Shown here: positions 1 to 8,782 of the stretch, one piece after another
Layout: each line of letters begins with the position of its first letter
How positions within the stretch are numbered: the first letter of the stretch is position 1
Origin: Candidatus Omnitrophota bacterium
GTDB lineage: Bacteria > Omnitrophota > Gorgyraeia > Tantalellales > Tantalellaceae
Assembly: GCA_014728075.1 (NCBI GenBank)
Contig: WJMG01000007.1
Location: 1 to 32,537 of the forward strand
Length of the DNA: 32,537 bases
Direction: 5' to 3'
Position numbers and translations under genes: made by a program
The notes under the pieces: model-generated
Databases searched by the model: none
Seen by the model: only the letters and a program-made list of their open reading frames with translations
Told to the model about the DNA's origin: nothing

Positions 1-2
1 CT

Positions 3-254
3 ACTACGGCCGTTATAGACAGGATGATAGAACAGGAATATGTTGAAAGGGAAAGGGATTCCCGGGACAGGAGGGTAGTGCTGGTCAAGGCCTCTCCGAA
101 AGGTAAAAAGATGCAGAGAGAACTCATGAGGTTAAGGACCCGAACCACCAATGATATGTTCTCGGTGCTTACCGAAAAGGAGAAGAAAGAATATCTGCGG
201 CTGATCAGGAAAGTTCACGATAACCTTATTGCGGGGGAAAAAGATGGCCGGTAG
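3..254 (+). CDS. MarR-family transcriptional regulator, C-terminal part (5' truncated by window edge)
   Basis: The reading frame is open from base 3, upstream of the ATG at 24, so the gene starts outside the window. The visible part includes a wing of the type RERDSRDRRVVLVKASPKG, which is the DxRDxR wing characteristic of MarR winged-helix repressors, followed by a C-terminal dimerisation helix. MarR proteins bind operator DNA as dimers and release it on binding small phenolic or toxic compounds. The stop codon lies inside the start of the TolC-like gene (about 11 bp overlap), so it is co-transcribed with the efflux genes that follow and probably represses them. The N-terminal helix-turn-helix is not visible. 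Confidence 0.85.
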   Translation, partial: TTAVIDRMIEQEYVERERDSRDRRVVLVKASPKGKKMQRELMRLRTRTTNDMFSVLTEKEKKEYLRLIRKVHDNLIAGEKDGR

Positions 255-1734
255 ATCCTTAAAGACGCTATTGTGTTTTTTCTTTCTTGTCGCGGTGACG
301 CCTTTCCCCGCGGCTTTTTCCGCTGAGGCCCCCTCCGGGAAAGATCCCGAGCAGGTACATGTGCTTTCGCTGGTCGACTGCCTGAATATCGCTTTGGACA
401 ACAGCTTTGAGGTCAAAATGGCCAGGCTCGACCTCTTGATCGCCGAAACCGACCTGATGTATTCCAATGCGGTATTCGATACGGTACTTTTCGGGAATAT
501 CGGGTATACCGAGGATAAAAGGCAGGAGCTTTCGGTCTTTTCGGCCGATGACGACCAGGTCAATGTCTATTCGGCCGGCATTTCCAAAAAGCTGCCATCG
601 GGGACCGAGGTAAGCGCGGTTTTGACCGACACCCGTTACTGGGACAACAGCGGGTTCATCTCCAAGAACCCTTCTCATAACGCGGAGCTTCAGTTCGAGG
701 CCAGGCAGCCGATAGGAAAAAATTTTTTCGGTTACGCGGACAGGGCGGGCGTGACCATGACCGCCCTGGCTGTAAAGAACTCGGACCTTGCTTCCCGGGA
801 CCGTATCGAGCAGCTTCTTGCCGATACCGCCTTGTCCTACACGGACCTTCTTTTCGCTAAAAGGTCTCTGGACATATACAGTGATATCTACGACAGGGCA
901 GAAAAGCTTTACGGAAGCATAAAGAAGAACTACCAGATAGGCATAAGCGAGAAAGTCGACCTGCTGGCCGCCGAGGCCAACCTGGCCAACAGAAAGGCGG
1001 ACCTGATAATCGCCCGTAACTCGTACCGGGACGCCATGGAGAGCCTCAAACTGATAATGAACCTCGGGGAGGATGTCCGTATCCTTCCCGAAGAGGGCCT
1101 GTCTTTCGAGCCCCTTAAGGCGGAACTTTCGGATTGCCTTGAAAAGGCCTTCAGGTACAGGCGTGACTACAGGATAAATAAACGGGACCTGGAGATCAGG
1201 GGGATAGACCTTAAGGTCAAGAAGAACGCGCTATGGCCGGAGATAGACCTTGTGGGCACCTTTTCCATGAACGGTCTTGAAAAGGATTTCAGCAAGGCGA
1301 TATCAAAGACTACCGTAGCCGACAATACTTATTACTTCGGAGGCGTGGAGTTCTCGTGGCCTCTCGAGAACAGGGCCGCCCGCGCTCTGAGCCGCAAGGC
1401 TTCCCGTGAGAAGGAAAAAGCTGTACTCGCCATAAAGCGGACGGAACGGAGGATAATCACACAGGTCGGTATAGCTTACGAGGATACGGTTGCTTACGGC
1501 GCCGGCAGGGAATTCACTCGCCGGGCCATGGGTCTGCAGTCCGAAAAACTTGAAGAGGAGGAGAAGAACTTCCTTCACGGAAGGTCCGGGACCAAACGCC
1601 TTATCGATTATCAGCAGGACCTTCTTTTCTCGGAGCTTGAGGACGCCCGGGCGCTTTTGAACCATAGAAAGGCCAAAGTGGAGCTTTTCAGGAAAATGAA
1701 CATAATACTCGAAAATTTCGAAGAGGTGCTATGA
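244..1734 (+). CDS. TolC-like outer-membrane efflux protein
   Basis: A protein of about 496 aa with a signal peptide (MAGRSLKTLLCFFFLVAVTPFPAAFSA, described here from the frame) followed by two halves rich in long helices with coiled-coil character, as in the outer membrane efflux protein (OEP/TolC) family. TolC-type trimers form the outer-membrane channel for tripartite pumps. The ORF track begins at a TTG at 229; I prefer ATG 244, which places the signal peptide correctly and has a purine-rich GGGGGAAAAAG just upstream. The stop overlaps the RND pump start by 4 bp (ATGA), showing translational coupling. Family assignment is from overall pattern and context; the exported substrate cannot be inferred. 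Confidence 0.85.
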   Translation: MAGRSLKTLLCFFFLVAVTPFPAAFSAEAPSGKDPEQVHVLSLVDCLNIALDNSFEVKMARLDLLIAETDLMYSNAVFDTVLFGNIGYTEDKRQELSVFSADDDQVNVYSAGISKKLPSGTEVSAVLTDTRYWDNSGFISKNPSHNAELQFEARQPIGKNFFGYADRAGVTMTALAVKNSDLASRDRIEQLLADTALSYTDLLFAKRSLDIYSDIYDRAEKLYGSIKKNYQIGISEKVDLLAAEANLANRKADLIIARNSYRDAMESLKLIMNLGEDVRILPEEGLSFEPLKAELSDCLEKAFRYRRDYRINKRDLEIRGIDLKVKKNALWPEIDLVGTFSMNGLEKDFSKAISKTTVADNTYYFGGVEFSWPLENRAARALSRKASREKEKAVLAIKRTERRIITQVGIAYEDTVAYGAGREFTRRAMGLQSEKLEEEEKNFLHGRSGTKRLIDYQQDLLFSELEDARALLNHRKAKVELFRKMNIILENFEEVL

Positions 1735-4700
1735 GCCTGCCCAAGTTCAGCGTGAACAATTCTATCTTCGTGAACATGATATCGGTTATCATTCTGATAA
1801 TCGGGGGCATTACCCTCATGGGGATGAACCGCGAAGTGTTTCCCAATGTTTCTTTCGACATTGTCAGCATTTCCACCTATTACGCCGGCGCGACCCCTCT
1901 GGATGTTGAGAAATTGATAACCGTCCCGATAGAAAAAGAGCTGCAGGAAGTCGACGGCATCAAGGAGGTAAATTCCACTTCGGCGTCGGGTGCCTCCGTT
2001 ATCTTCGTGAAGCTCGACCCGGACGAGCCGGACAAGGATACGGTAATACGCGACATACAAAGCGCGGTGGACAAGGTCAGGGACCTGCCCGAGGATGTCG
2101 AGGACCCCGTGGTCACGGAGATCGACAGCAAGCAGTATCCTATAGTAGAGGTAGCCCTCTCGGGGGATATGAGCGAACGCCGGCTTCGAGAATACGCCGA
2201 TGTCCTGGAGGACCTTATAGAGGACATAAAAGGGGTCTCCAAGGTCACCAAGGACGGTTACAGGGACCGCGAAATGCAGATCATGGTAGACCCCCAAAAA
2301 ATGAAGGCGCGGTATGTTTCCATTGACGAGATAGAAGCGGCCCTGGCAAGGCGTAATATCAGCCTTCCCGCCGGAAAACTGGATACCGCGACCACCGAAT
2401 ACAATATACGGACCACGGGGGAGTTCGAAGATCCGGAAGAGATAGAGGATGTGATAATACGAGCCAACGACGCCGGTAACTGGCTTCGAATAAGGGATGT
2501 AGGCCGTGTTGTTGACGGGTTCAAGGAAGAGACCGTAATAACCAAGTCGTGGGGTTCACGCTCCATAAACCTGATAGTCATGAAAAAGGGGTCCGGGGAC
2601 GCTATTACCATAGTGGACGAGGTGAAGGAGGTCTGCGCGGCTTTTCTGGAGAAGATACCGGACGAGCTGAAAATATCATACATCAACGATTACTCTTTTT
2701 ACGCCAGGAGACGGCTGAATGTCCTCATGAACAACGCCTGGGTAGGCCTGGCCCTGGTCATCGGCATAATGCTGGTCTTTCTGCAGAAACGGATGGCCCT
2801 CCTAACGGTGCTTGGTATTCCCATATCATTCTTTGCCACCTTTATAGTAATGGGGGCCATGGGTGTCACGATAAACCTGATAAGCATGTTCGGGCTCATA
2901 GTCGTCCTTGGTATGCTCGTCGACGACGGCATAATCGTGGCGGAGAACGCCTACAGGTACATAGAAGAAGGCATGGAACCCAGGAAAGCCGCGGTAAAAG
3001 GCGCCGAGGAGGTTATGGGCGCGGTCACCTCGGCGATCCTGACGACCATAGCGGCTTTTTCCCCGCTTCTTTTTATGACGGGTATCATCGGGAAGTTCAT
3101 ACGCAATATTCCGACGGTCGTTATCATAGCCCTGATCGCCTCACTGGGGGAGGCGCTCGTAATACTCCCAAGCCATATCGCGGATTTTGTCAAGGTAAGG
3201 ACCGACGCTTCCGGGAAACCGGTGGGCATGAAAAAGGACCTTGCCTGGTTCAAGGCGCTTATCAAGTTCTACACGGGGGTAGTGGAAGGGGCCATAAAGC
3301 ATCGTTACAAAGTTGTGGCGGGGTTCATAGGAGTGCTTGCGGTCGCTCTCTTTTTCGCGTTCAATGTCCTGAAGTTCATCCTGTTCCCGGCCGCGGGAAT
3401 AAACTTTTTCTTTATCAGGGGAGAAGCTCCTATAGGCACACCGCTTTACAGGACAAACGAACTTATAGCCCCGGTGGAGGACATAGTTTCCGGGATGTCG
3501 GACGAAGAACTTGACGCTTATGTTACGACCGTCGGCAGTATAGCGGAAGACAGGAACGATCCCTTCAGCGGAAAGGCGAGCAACCTCGTACAGGTAACGG
3601 TATATCTCACCCAGGAACAGGACAGGGAAAGGAATGTCACGGAGATAATAGACGAGCTGCGAGAGAAGACCCGGGATATCGAGGGGTTTGACGACCTCCG
3701 GTTCGATATCCCCGAAACGGGGCCTCCCGTCGGTAAGGCCGTGGAGGCTAAGATACGGGGAGAGGACTTCGAGGTCCTGGACAGGATAGCGCACGAATAC
3801 ATGGATTACCTGAACACCATAGAGGGGACCACGGATGTTACCTGGGACCACAAGCCCGGTAAAGAGGAAATAAGAGTGAAGGTGGACCACGACAAAGCGG
3901 CCATGGCCGGACTTTCCATAGGTCAGATAGCCAGCACGGTAAGAGCGGTTTTCGAGGGAGGCATAGCCACGAAGATAAAACCGGTTAAAGCGGAAGAAGA
4001 AACGGATGTCACCGTCATGTTCGATAAGGAAGAAACGCACGACATGTCCGTTTTCAACGAAATATATGTCGCCAACAGTTACGGCAAGCTGATCCCCCTT
4101 AATAAAGTCTCTACAATAAAGAAGGTCCCCAGCACCACGAACATCCACCACCTTGACGGAAAAAGAGTGGTAACGGCCTCGGCAAATGTAGATACCGACA
4201 AGACCACCTCTCTGGAGGTGAACGCTAAACTTAAAGAGAAGTTCAGGGGCATTCCCGACAGGTATATAGGTTATTCGGTAAAATACGGAGGAGAGCAGGA
4301 AGAGACCGTGGAATCCCTGGTGAGCCTCCTTAAGGCTTTCTTCTTCGCTTTTCTTGTCGTTTACCTGATACTTTCCTCTTTCTTCAAATCGGTCGTGCAG
4401 CCTCTGGTAGTCATGCTGGCCATACCCTTTGGCCTTATAGGCGTCGTGGTAGCTTTCCTTGCGCACGGGATACCTATCTCTTTTCTCGCCATACTGGGTG
4501 TGGTCAGCCTGAACGGTATAGTGGTCAACGACTCCATAGTACTCGTGGATTTTATCAACAAACTCCGCCGGGAAGGCGCGGAAAGGAGGGAATCCATAAT
4601 CAAGGCCGGCCAGATGAGGCTGAGGCCCGTTATCTTGACCACCGTGACTACGGCCGGAGGCCTGTCTACTGTGGCTTACGGGATAGGGGGCAAGGACCCG

Positions 4701-4889
4701 TTCCTGGTGCCTATGGCGCTAGCGCTTTGCTGGGGGCTTGTTTTTGCCACACTTCTTACACTTGTAATAATACCCTGTATATATTCAATAATCGACGATT
4801 TTGCCATGAAAGTACTGCACCGTTCCAGCATGATCCGATGCGAAAGGATGGAGAACGGGAAATGCGAAGAGTATACTGACAGTGGCTAG
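1731..4889 (+). CDS. RND efflux transporter permease (AcrB/HAE-1 family)
   Basis: A 1052-aa protein, the normal length for an RND pump, with an N-terminal TM helix, a large periplasmic porter domain, TM2-6, a second porter domain and TM8-12. The TM4 proton-relay pair is present as LVDDGIIVAEN (Asp398-Asp399). In TM10 the motif is GIVVNDSIVLVDF, where the AcrB lysine (K940) is replaced by Asn; this is the common variant in many non-Enterobacterial RND pumps. It overlaps the TolC-like gene by 4 bp and sits behind the MarR regulator, so the unit is a regulated drug or toxin efflux operon. No membrane fusion protein (AcrA/HlyD) is encoded between or after these genes; it may lie upstream of the window. 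Confidence 0.95.
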   Translation: MSLPKFSVNNSIFVNMISVIILIIGGITLMGMNREVFPNVSFDIVSISTYYAGATPLDVEKLITVPIEKELQEVDGIKEVNSTSASGASVIFVKLDPDEPDKDTVIRDIQSAVDKVRDLPEDVEDPVVTEIDSKQYPIVEVALSGDMSERRLREYADVLEDLIEDIKGVSKVTKDGYRDREMQIMVDPQKMKARYVSIDEIEAALARRNISLPAGKLDTATTEYNIRTTGEFEDPEEIEDVIIRANDAGNWLRIRDVGRVVDGFKEETVITKSWGSRSINLIVMKKGSGDAITIVDEVKEVCAAFLEKIPDELKISYINDYSFYARRRLNVLMNNAWVGLALVIGIMLVFLQKRMALLTVLGIPISFFATFIVMGAMGVTINLISMFGLIVVLGMLVDDGIIVAENAYRYIEEGMEPRKAAVKGAEEVMGAVTSAILTTIAAFSPLLFMTGIIGKFIRNIPTVVIIALIASLGEALVILPSHIADFVKVRTDASGKPVGMKKDLAWFKALIKFYTGVVEGAIKHRYKVVAGFIGVLAVALFFAFNVLKFILFPAAGINFFFIRGEAPIGTPLYRTNELIAPVEDIVSGMSDEELDAYVTTVGSIAEDRNDPFSGKASNLVQVTVYLTQEQDRERNVTEIIDELREKTRDIEGFDDLRFDIPETGPPVGKAVEAKIRGEDFEVLDRIAHEYMDYLNTIEGTTDVTWDHKPGKEEIRVKVDHDKAAMAGLSIGQIASTVRAVFEGGIATKIKPVKAEEETDVTVMFDKEETHDMSVFNEIYVANSYGKLIPLNKVSTIKKVPSTTNIHHLDGKRVVTASANVDTDKTTSLEVNAKLKEKFRGIPDRYIGYSVKYGGEQEETVESLVSLLKAFFFAFLVVYLILSSFFKSVVQPLVVMLAIPFGLIGVVVAFLAHGIPISFLAILGVVSLNGIVVNDSIVLVDFINKLRREGAERRESIIKAGQMRLRPVILTTVTTAGGLSTVAYGIGGKDPFLVPMALALCWGLVFATLLTLVIIPCIYSIIDDFAMKVLHRSSMIRCERMENGKCEEYTDSG

Positions 4890-5009
4890 AGGCTCGGGGC
4901 CAGAGGTTTCGCAGGGGTGCAGGTAGGGTACAGGTATATGTATTTGCTGTCAGCCTTAGACTTGCGGATCCTGCGTCGGTTCGCTTCTTGCCTTCCTTTT
5001 CCTTTTTCC

Positions 5010-5028
5010 TTTCAGGCGCAGCCTGAAA
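5010..5028. repeat. Perfect 8-bp hairpin after the RND gene
   Basis: TTTCAGGC-GCA-GCCTGAAA is a perfect inverted repeat in the 279-nt gap between the RND pump and the peptidase. There is no T-tract after it on the + strand. On the minus strand the bases following are A/G rich. It may be a 3' stabilising hairpin or part of the intergenic palindrome family seen across the window. The rest of the gap holds pyrimidine-rich sequence and the promoter of the next gene. Confidence 0.45.
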
Positions 5029-5112
5029 TAGCCCGGCTCCATGCGCCAGGCGCCATCCCTTCGCGATATATGCCGTCCCGCATCTATCCTTTTCCCGGCT
5101 TGCGCAATGGTG

Positions 5113-5118
5113 TATAAT
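5113..5118 (+). promoter_or_regulatory. Predicted -10 box of the M16 peptidase gene
   Basis: A perfect TATAAT sits 24 bp upstream of the strong Shine-Dalgarno AAGGAGG (5142-5148). The -35 region, 17 bp upstream, is poor (TTTTCC). Transcription would start near 5125, giving a short leader that carries the SD. Confidence 0.55.
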
Positions 5119-5168
5119 AGACAAGTCTTAAAAAGCATGACAAGGAGGATATTATCAGACGGTTTAAT

Positions 5169-7742
5169 GTGTCTATATTGCTTGCGGCCCTGCTGGCCCT
5201 GTCTTCGGGAGTTTCCGGGGCGCTTCCCGCGCCGCCGGAAAAGAAGGTGCTGGAGAACGGCGCTACCGTGCTTTGCCGGCATCTGCCTGATTCCCGGATG
5301 GTGACGGTGCAGGTCCGTGTTCTTTCAGGCCTTTCGAACGAAGGGCCTTATGCCGGTACCGGCGTATCCCATTTTCTGGAACATCTCTTGTTCAAAGGCA
5401 CCGAGAAACTCGATTCCCAAGCGGTCAGAAGCGAGATAAAATCAATGGGAGGGATTACGAACGGCTCCACAGGGCTGGACTCGGCCGAATATCATATTAC
5501 CGTGCCCGAGGAGAACTTTGAAAAGGCGTTATCGCTACTGGTGAATATGGTAACCCAGCCGGTATTTTCCGAAGAGGATTTCAGGAAGGAACGGGATGTC
5601 ATACTGAAAGAGTTAAACCTGCATTACGACGATCCCGTGAGCAGGCGCATTTTTCTGCTTTTCTCGGAAGCTTACAGAGAGCATGTCTATAAATACCCCA
5701 TTGTCGGCTATCCTAATACCCTCGGGGCTCTCTCTCCCGATGACATATTGAGATACCACAGGTCGGTCTATACCCCCGAAAGGATGATAATAGGCGTGAC
5801 CGGAGGGGTTCCTCCGGCGAGGGTATTCCCGGCGGCGGAAAAGGCCATGGAAGGGATCTTGAGAGGGAAACAGTGGATGTCCTTCTCGGAAAAAGAACCC
5901 AGGCAGCTGGTAAAGAAGAGGTCCGATTTCAGCGCGAATGTAACGCTCGGCTACATAGCCATAGGATTTCACAGTTCGGACCTTTATTCAAAAGACCTGT
6001 ATGCCGGTGATGTCCTCAGCGTCATACTGGGTGAAGGCAACGATTCACGCCTTTACACGCGGATGGTCAAGGAGAAAGAGCTTCTTTATGCAGTGAACTC
6101 GGGCAATTATACCCCTAAATATCCCGGCCTTCTGGTCGTGACCGGGATAGGAGATCCGGAGATCACGGAAAAGGCCGTAGACGGCATCTTTGAGCAGATA
6201 GAGGAGCTCAAGGACGGCAAAATAGACAACGACGAGCTGGAACGCGCGAAGAACATGATAATCTCCGATTATCTGGGGTCTCATGAAAGCATAGAGGTCA
6301 TGAACTCTTCCATGACGACCGCTTATCTGCTTACGGGTGACGCTGCATTTTTCGACAAGTATGTGGAGGGTATCAAGGAAGTCACTTCTTCCGATGTCAG
6401 GGACGCCGCGCGGAAATACCTTCGAGCCGATAATTCCACGGTCGTTACCCTGTACCCTTCGTTTATGGCGAGGCGCCGGGAGGATGCCGTTGCCGGCCCT
6501 GCCGGAGAGCCTTCCGAAAAATACCTTGAACTGGACAACGGCATGAGGATCATCGTCAGGGAAGATGACAGGGTCCCTCTGGTGTCGTTCACACTGGCCT
6601 GTCCCGGCGGGCTGCGCGCCGAGACAAAAGACAACAACGGAGTTTCCAACCTTACCGCCATGATGCTTACCAAGGGTACCCGTAGAAGAGGCGAGGATGA
6701 GATAGTTCCCGGGATCGAGCGCCTGGGAGGCAGCCTGGAGCCTTTCAGCGGGATGAACAGCGTGGGTGTTTCCATGAAGGTACTTTCGTCCAACCTGGAG
6801 GAAAGCCTGGACATATTCGAGGATGTTATAAAAAATTCCGAGTTTCCCGAGAACGAATTGCGCAAGCTTAAGAAAAGGGTGAAAGCGGCCATAAAGGAAC
6901 AGGAGAAGGATATTTTTTCTCACGCGCTCAATGTTTTCAGGTCCCGCCTTTACGGAGAACATCCTTACGGGATGAAGTTGTCGGGTACGGTGGATTCCGT
7001 GTCCTTCATCACCCGGGAAGAAATCCGACGGTTTTACGACCGTCACCTGGCGCCTTCAAAGGCAGTGCTGACAGTTGTCGGAGATGTTAACGCGGAAGAT
7101 ATGGTGTCCGAACTTACCGGCAGGTTCTCGCGCTGGAAAGGCGAAGCAGTACAGCTTAAGTCCGAAAAGATCGAAGAGGCGGGCTCGTTCTCCGAATATG
7201 CCGTTAAGATGGAAAAGGAACAGGCGCTTGCCGTAATAGGTTCGCTGGGAGTGAAGCTAGGCGATGACAGGCGTTACGCGCTGGCCGTGCTGAGCTCCGT
7301 GCTGTCAGGTTCCGACGGCATGCTTTTTAAAAGCCTGCGGGAGGAAGAAGGCCTTACCTATGCCTCCGGGGCTTTCAGTGTGCCCGAGGTCGACAGAGGC
7401 TATTTCGCGATATACGCCGCCACCGTCGAGGAGAATCTCGTAAAGGTCAAGAACACAATACTCGGCCTGCTGAAAAAAATAAGGGACGGGGAAATAAGCG
7501 GGGAAGAGATAGACGCTTCCATAGAGAAAGTTGTGTCCCGGTACGAACTTTCCCTCGAGACCAACAGTTCGCTGTCAATGGTCATGTGCCTGGACGAGCT
7601 TTACGGGCTGGGATATCGCAACTATACCGGATACCCGGAAGAGATCCGAAAGGTGACGAAAGAGGATGTGGTAAGCGTTGCCGGAGAATTACTTGAGAAG
7701 GACGACCTTGTGGCCGTACTGGTAAGGTCGTCGGGCCTGTGA
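5169..7742 (+). CDS. Exported M16-family zinc metallopeptidase, two-domain fusion
   Basis: The protein has about 857 aa from this GTG. The N-terminal half carries the inverted zinc motif HFLEH (about residues 68-72) and a downstream Glu in VILKELNL, the third metal ligand. The C-terminal half has the M16 fold signatures (RRFYDRHLAPSKAVLTVVGDV) but no HxxEH, so it is the usual inactive partner half, fused in one chain as in pitrilysin/PqqL-type enzymes. A hydrophobic segment and small residues at the N-terminus indicate export to the periplasm, where it would degrade peptides. Start: 5169 is the first standard start codon, but it lies 20 nt from the only SD. In-frame ATT (5151) or ATC (5154) would fit the SD better and add an Arg-Arg n-region (see findings). 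Confidence 0.92.
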   Translation: MSILLAALLALSSGVSGALPAPPEKKVLENGATVLCRHLPDSRMVTVQVRVLSGLSNEGPYAGTGVSHFLEHLLFKGTEKLDSQAVRSEIKSMGGITNGSTGLDSAEYHITVPEENFEKALSLLVNMVTQPVFSEEDFRKERDVILKELNLHYDDPVSRRIFLLFSEAYREHVYKYPIVGYPNTLGALSPDDILRYHRSVYTPERMIIGVTGGVPPARVFPAAEKAMEGILRGKQWMSFSEKEPRQLVKKRSDFSANVTLGYIAIGFHSSDLYSKDLYAGDVLSVILGEGNDSRLYTRMVKEKELLYAVNSGNYTPKYPGLLVVTGIGDPEITEKAVDGIFEQIEELKDGKIDNDELERAKNMIISDYLGSHESIEVMNSSMTTAYLLTGDAAFFDKYVEGIKEVTSSDVRDAARKYLRADNSTVVTLYPSFMARRREDAVAGPAGEPSEKYLELDNGMRIIVREDDRVPLVSFTLACPGGLRAETKDNNGVSNLTAMMLTKGTRRRGEDEIVPGIERLGGSLEPFSGMNSVGVSMKVLSSNLEESLDIFEDVIKNSEFPENELRKLKKRVKAAIKEQEKDIFSHALNVFRSRLYGEHPYGMKLSGTVDSVSFITREEIRRFYDRHLAPSKAVLTVVGDVNAEDMVSELTGRFSRWKGEAVQLKSEKIEEAGSFSEYAVKMEKEQALAVIGSLGVKLGDDRRYALAVLSSVLSGSDGMLFKSLREEEGLTYASGAFSVPEVDRGYFAIYAATVEENLVKVKNTILGLLKKIRDGEISGEEIDASIEKVVSRYELSLETNSSLSMVMCLDELYGLGYRNYTGYPEEIRKVTKEDVVSVAGELLEKDDLVAVLVRSSGL

Positions 7743-7815
7743 CCCGCTTTCAGCGGTATATGACAGACGGCCGCTGATGCAAGGGGGGGCGTCCTTCGAC
7801 CGCTCAAAACATTCC

Positions 7816-7844
7816 TTTACCTCCCGGAGCGTTTCACTTATAAT
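7816..7844 (+). promoter_or_regulatory. Predicted promoter of the MEMO1-family gene
   Basis: TTTACC (7816-7821), a 17-bp spacer and a perfect TATAAT (7839-7844) form a good sigma-70-type promoter. Transcription would start near 7851, about 75 nt before the chosen start codon, and the leader would carry the GC hairpin at 7882-7904. Confidence 0.65.
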
Positions 7845-7881
7845 ATTAAAATAATAAAAGACCAGTGGTATGGATGAGTTT

Positions 7882-7904
7882 GCGGGGCGAAGCCGCTGCC
7901 CCGC
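7882..7904 (+). promoter_or_regulatory. GC-rich 5'-UTR hairpin before the MEMO1-family gene
   Basis: GCGGGGC and GCCCCGC form a perfect 7-bp stem with a 9-nt loop, ending about 10 nt before the GGGAGGTG Shine-Dalgarno. It lies between the predicted transcription start and the ribosome binding site, so it may stabilise the mRNA or modulate initiation. No U-tract follows, so it is not a simple terminator. Confidence 0.45.
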
Positions 7905-7926
7905 GGTCCTACCGGGAGGTGATCGT

Positions 7927-8727
7927 ATGACCAGGCAGCCGGCAGTAGCGGGACAGTTCTATCCTTCGGACAAAAAAACCCTTCTTGACGATATTTCATC
8001 GATGATGACCGGGAACCCCGAAAAAATAGATGCGATAGGCGTAGTTTCTCCCCATGCGGGGTATGTCTATTCCGGGCCCGTCGCGGCGGAAGTCTTCTCC
8101 GGTATCGAACCTGCTCCGGTATATGTTATCCTCAGCCCTAACCACACGGGTTCCGGTGAGCGTTTCGCGGTCAGCGGACAGGACTGGCATACTCCTCTGG
8201 GCACATTGAGGTCAGAGCAGGGGCTCATAAGAGAACTTTGCGCGAATACCGGCCTGGCTTCGGTTGACGAGAACGCCCATTTGTACGAACATTCGGTGGA
8301 GGTGCAGCTTCCGTTCATACAGGCCGTATCGCCTGAAGCCCGTATAGTCCCTGTGACCATTTCGCATGCGGGGAAAGAAGAGATCAAGGAATTTGCGTCC
8401 GCCCTGGCGGATTCCGTGAGCGGACACGGGGAGAAAGTTATCATAGTGGCCTCCAGTGACATGACACACTACGAAAGCCGGGAATCCGCCTCAATCAAGG
8501 ACGGGAAGGCCATAGAGAAAATACTCGCTCTCGACCCCGAGGGGCTTATGGAAACCGTAGGCTCGGAAAGTATAAGTATGTGCGGGTACTTGCCCGTAGC
8601 TCTCATGCTCATGTACGCCAAACGCATGGGAGCTAAGAACGCCAGTCTTGTAAAGTATACCGACAGCGGTGAGGCAACGGGAGATACCTCTCAAGTCGTC
8701 GGTTACGCGGGTATAGTCGTGTATTGA
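7927..8727 (+). CDS. MEMO1 family protein (AmmeMemoRadiSam system protein B type)
   Basis: The protein has 266 aa from ATG 7927, which has the SD GGGAGGTG at the right distance; the ORF-track start at 7870 would add residues that do not look like the family. Family signatures are clear: RQPAVAGQFYP at the N-terminus, VVSPHAGYVYSGPVAAEVF, LSPNHTG, EHSVEVQLPF and SSDMTHYE. These supply the conserved His/Asp/Cys-type metal or active-site residues of the MEMO fold, which resembles extradiol dioxygenases. In many anaerobes the protein is encoded beside AMMECR1 and a radical SAM protein, but neither partner is visible here. The molecular function of bacterial MEMO proteins is unsettled. Confidence 0.93.
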   Translation: MTRQPAVAGQFYPSDKKTLLDDISSMMTGNPEKIDAIGVVSPHAGYVYSGPVAAEVFSGIEPAPVYVILSPNHTGSGERFAVSGQDWHTPLGTLRSEQGLIRELCANTGLASVDENAHLYEHSVEVQLPFIQAVSPEARIVPVTISHAGKEEIKEFASALADSVSGHGEKVIIVASSDMTHYESRESASIKDGKAIEKILALDPEGLMETVGSESISMCGYLPVALMLMYAKRMGAKNASLVKYTDSGEATGDTSQVVGYAGIVVY

Positions 8728-8782
8728 GGATAAGATCAAGAGCTCAACGGCCGGACGCCGGCTCTAACCATGGCAGGTATCA

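Noticed and set aside
2549-3514. 321-aa + strand ORF inside the RND gene
   Set aside because: It lies in another frame of a clear RND pump and its protein is a low-complexity Gly/Arg/His-rich shadow with no domain features.
3141-4466. 441-aa minus-strand ORF opposite the RND gene
   Set aside because: It is antisense to a conserved gene and reflects codon bias of that gene; no motif, SD or promoter supports it.
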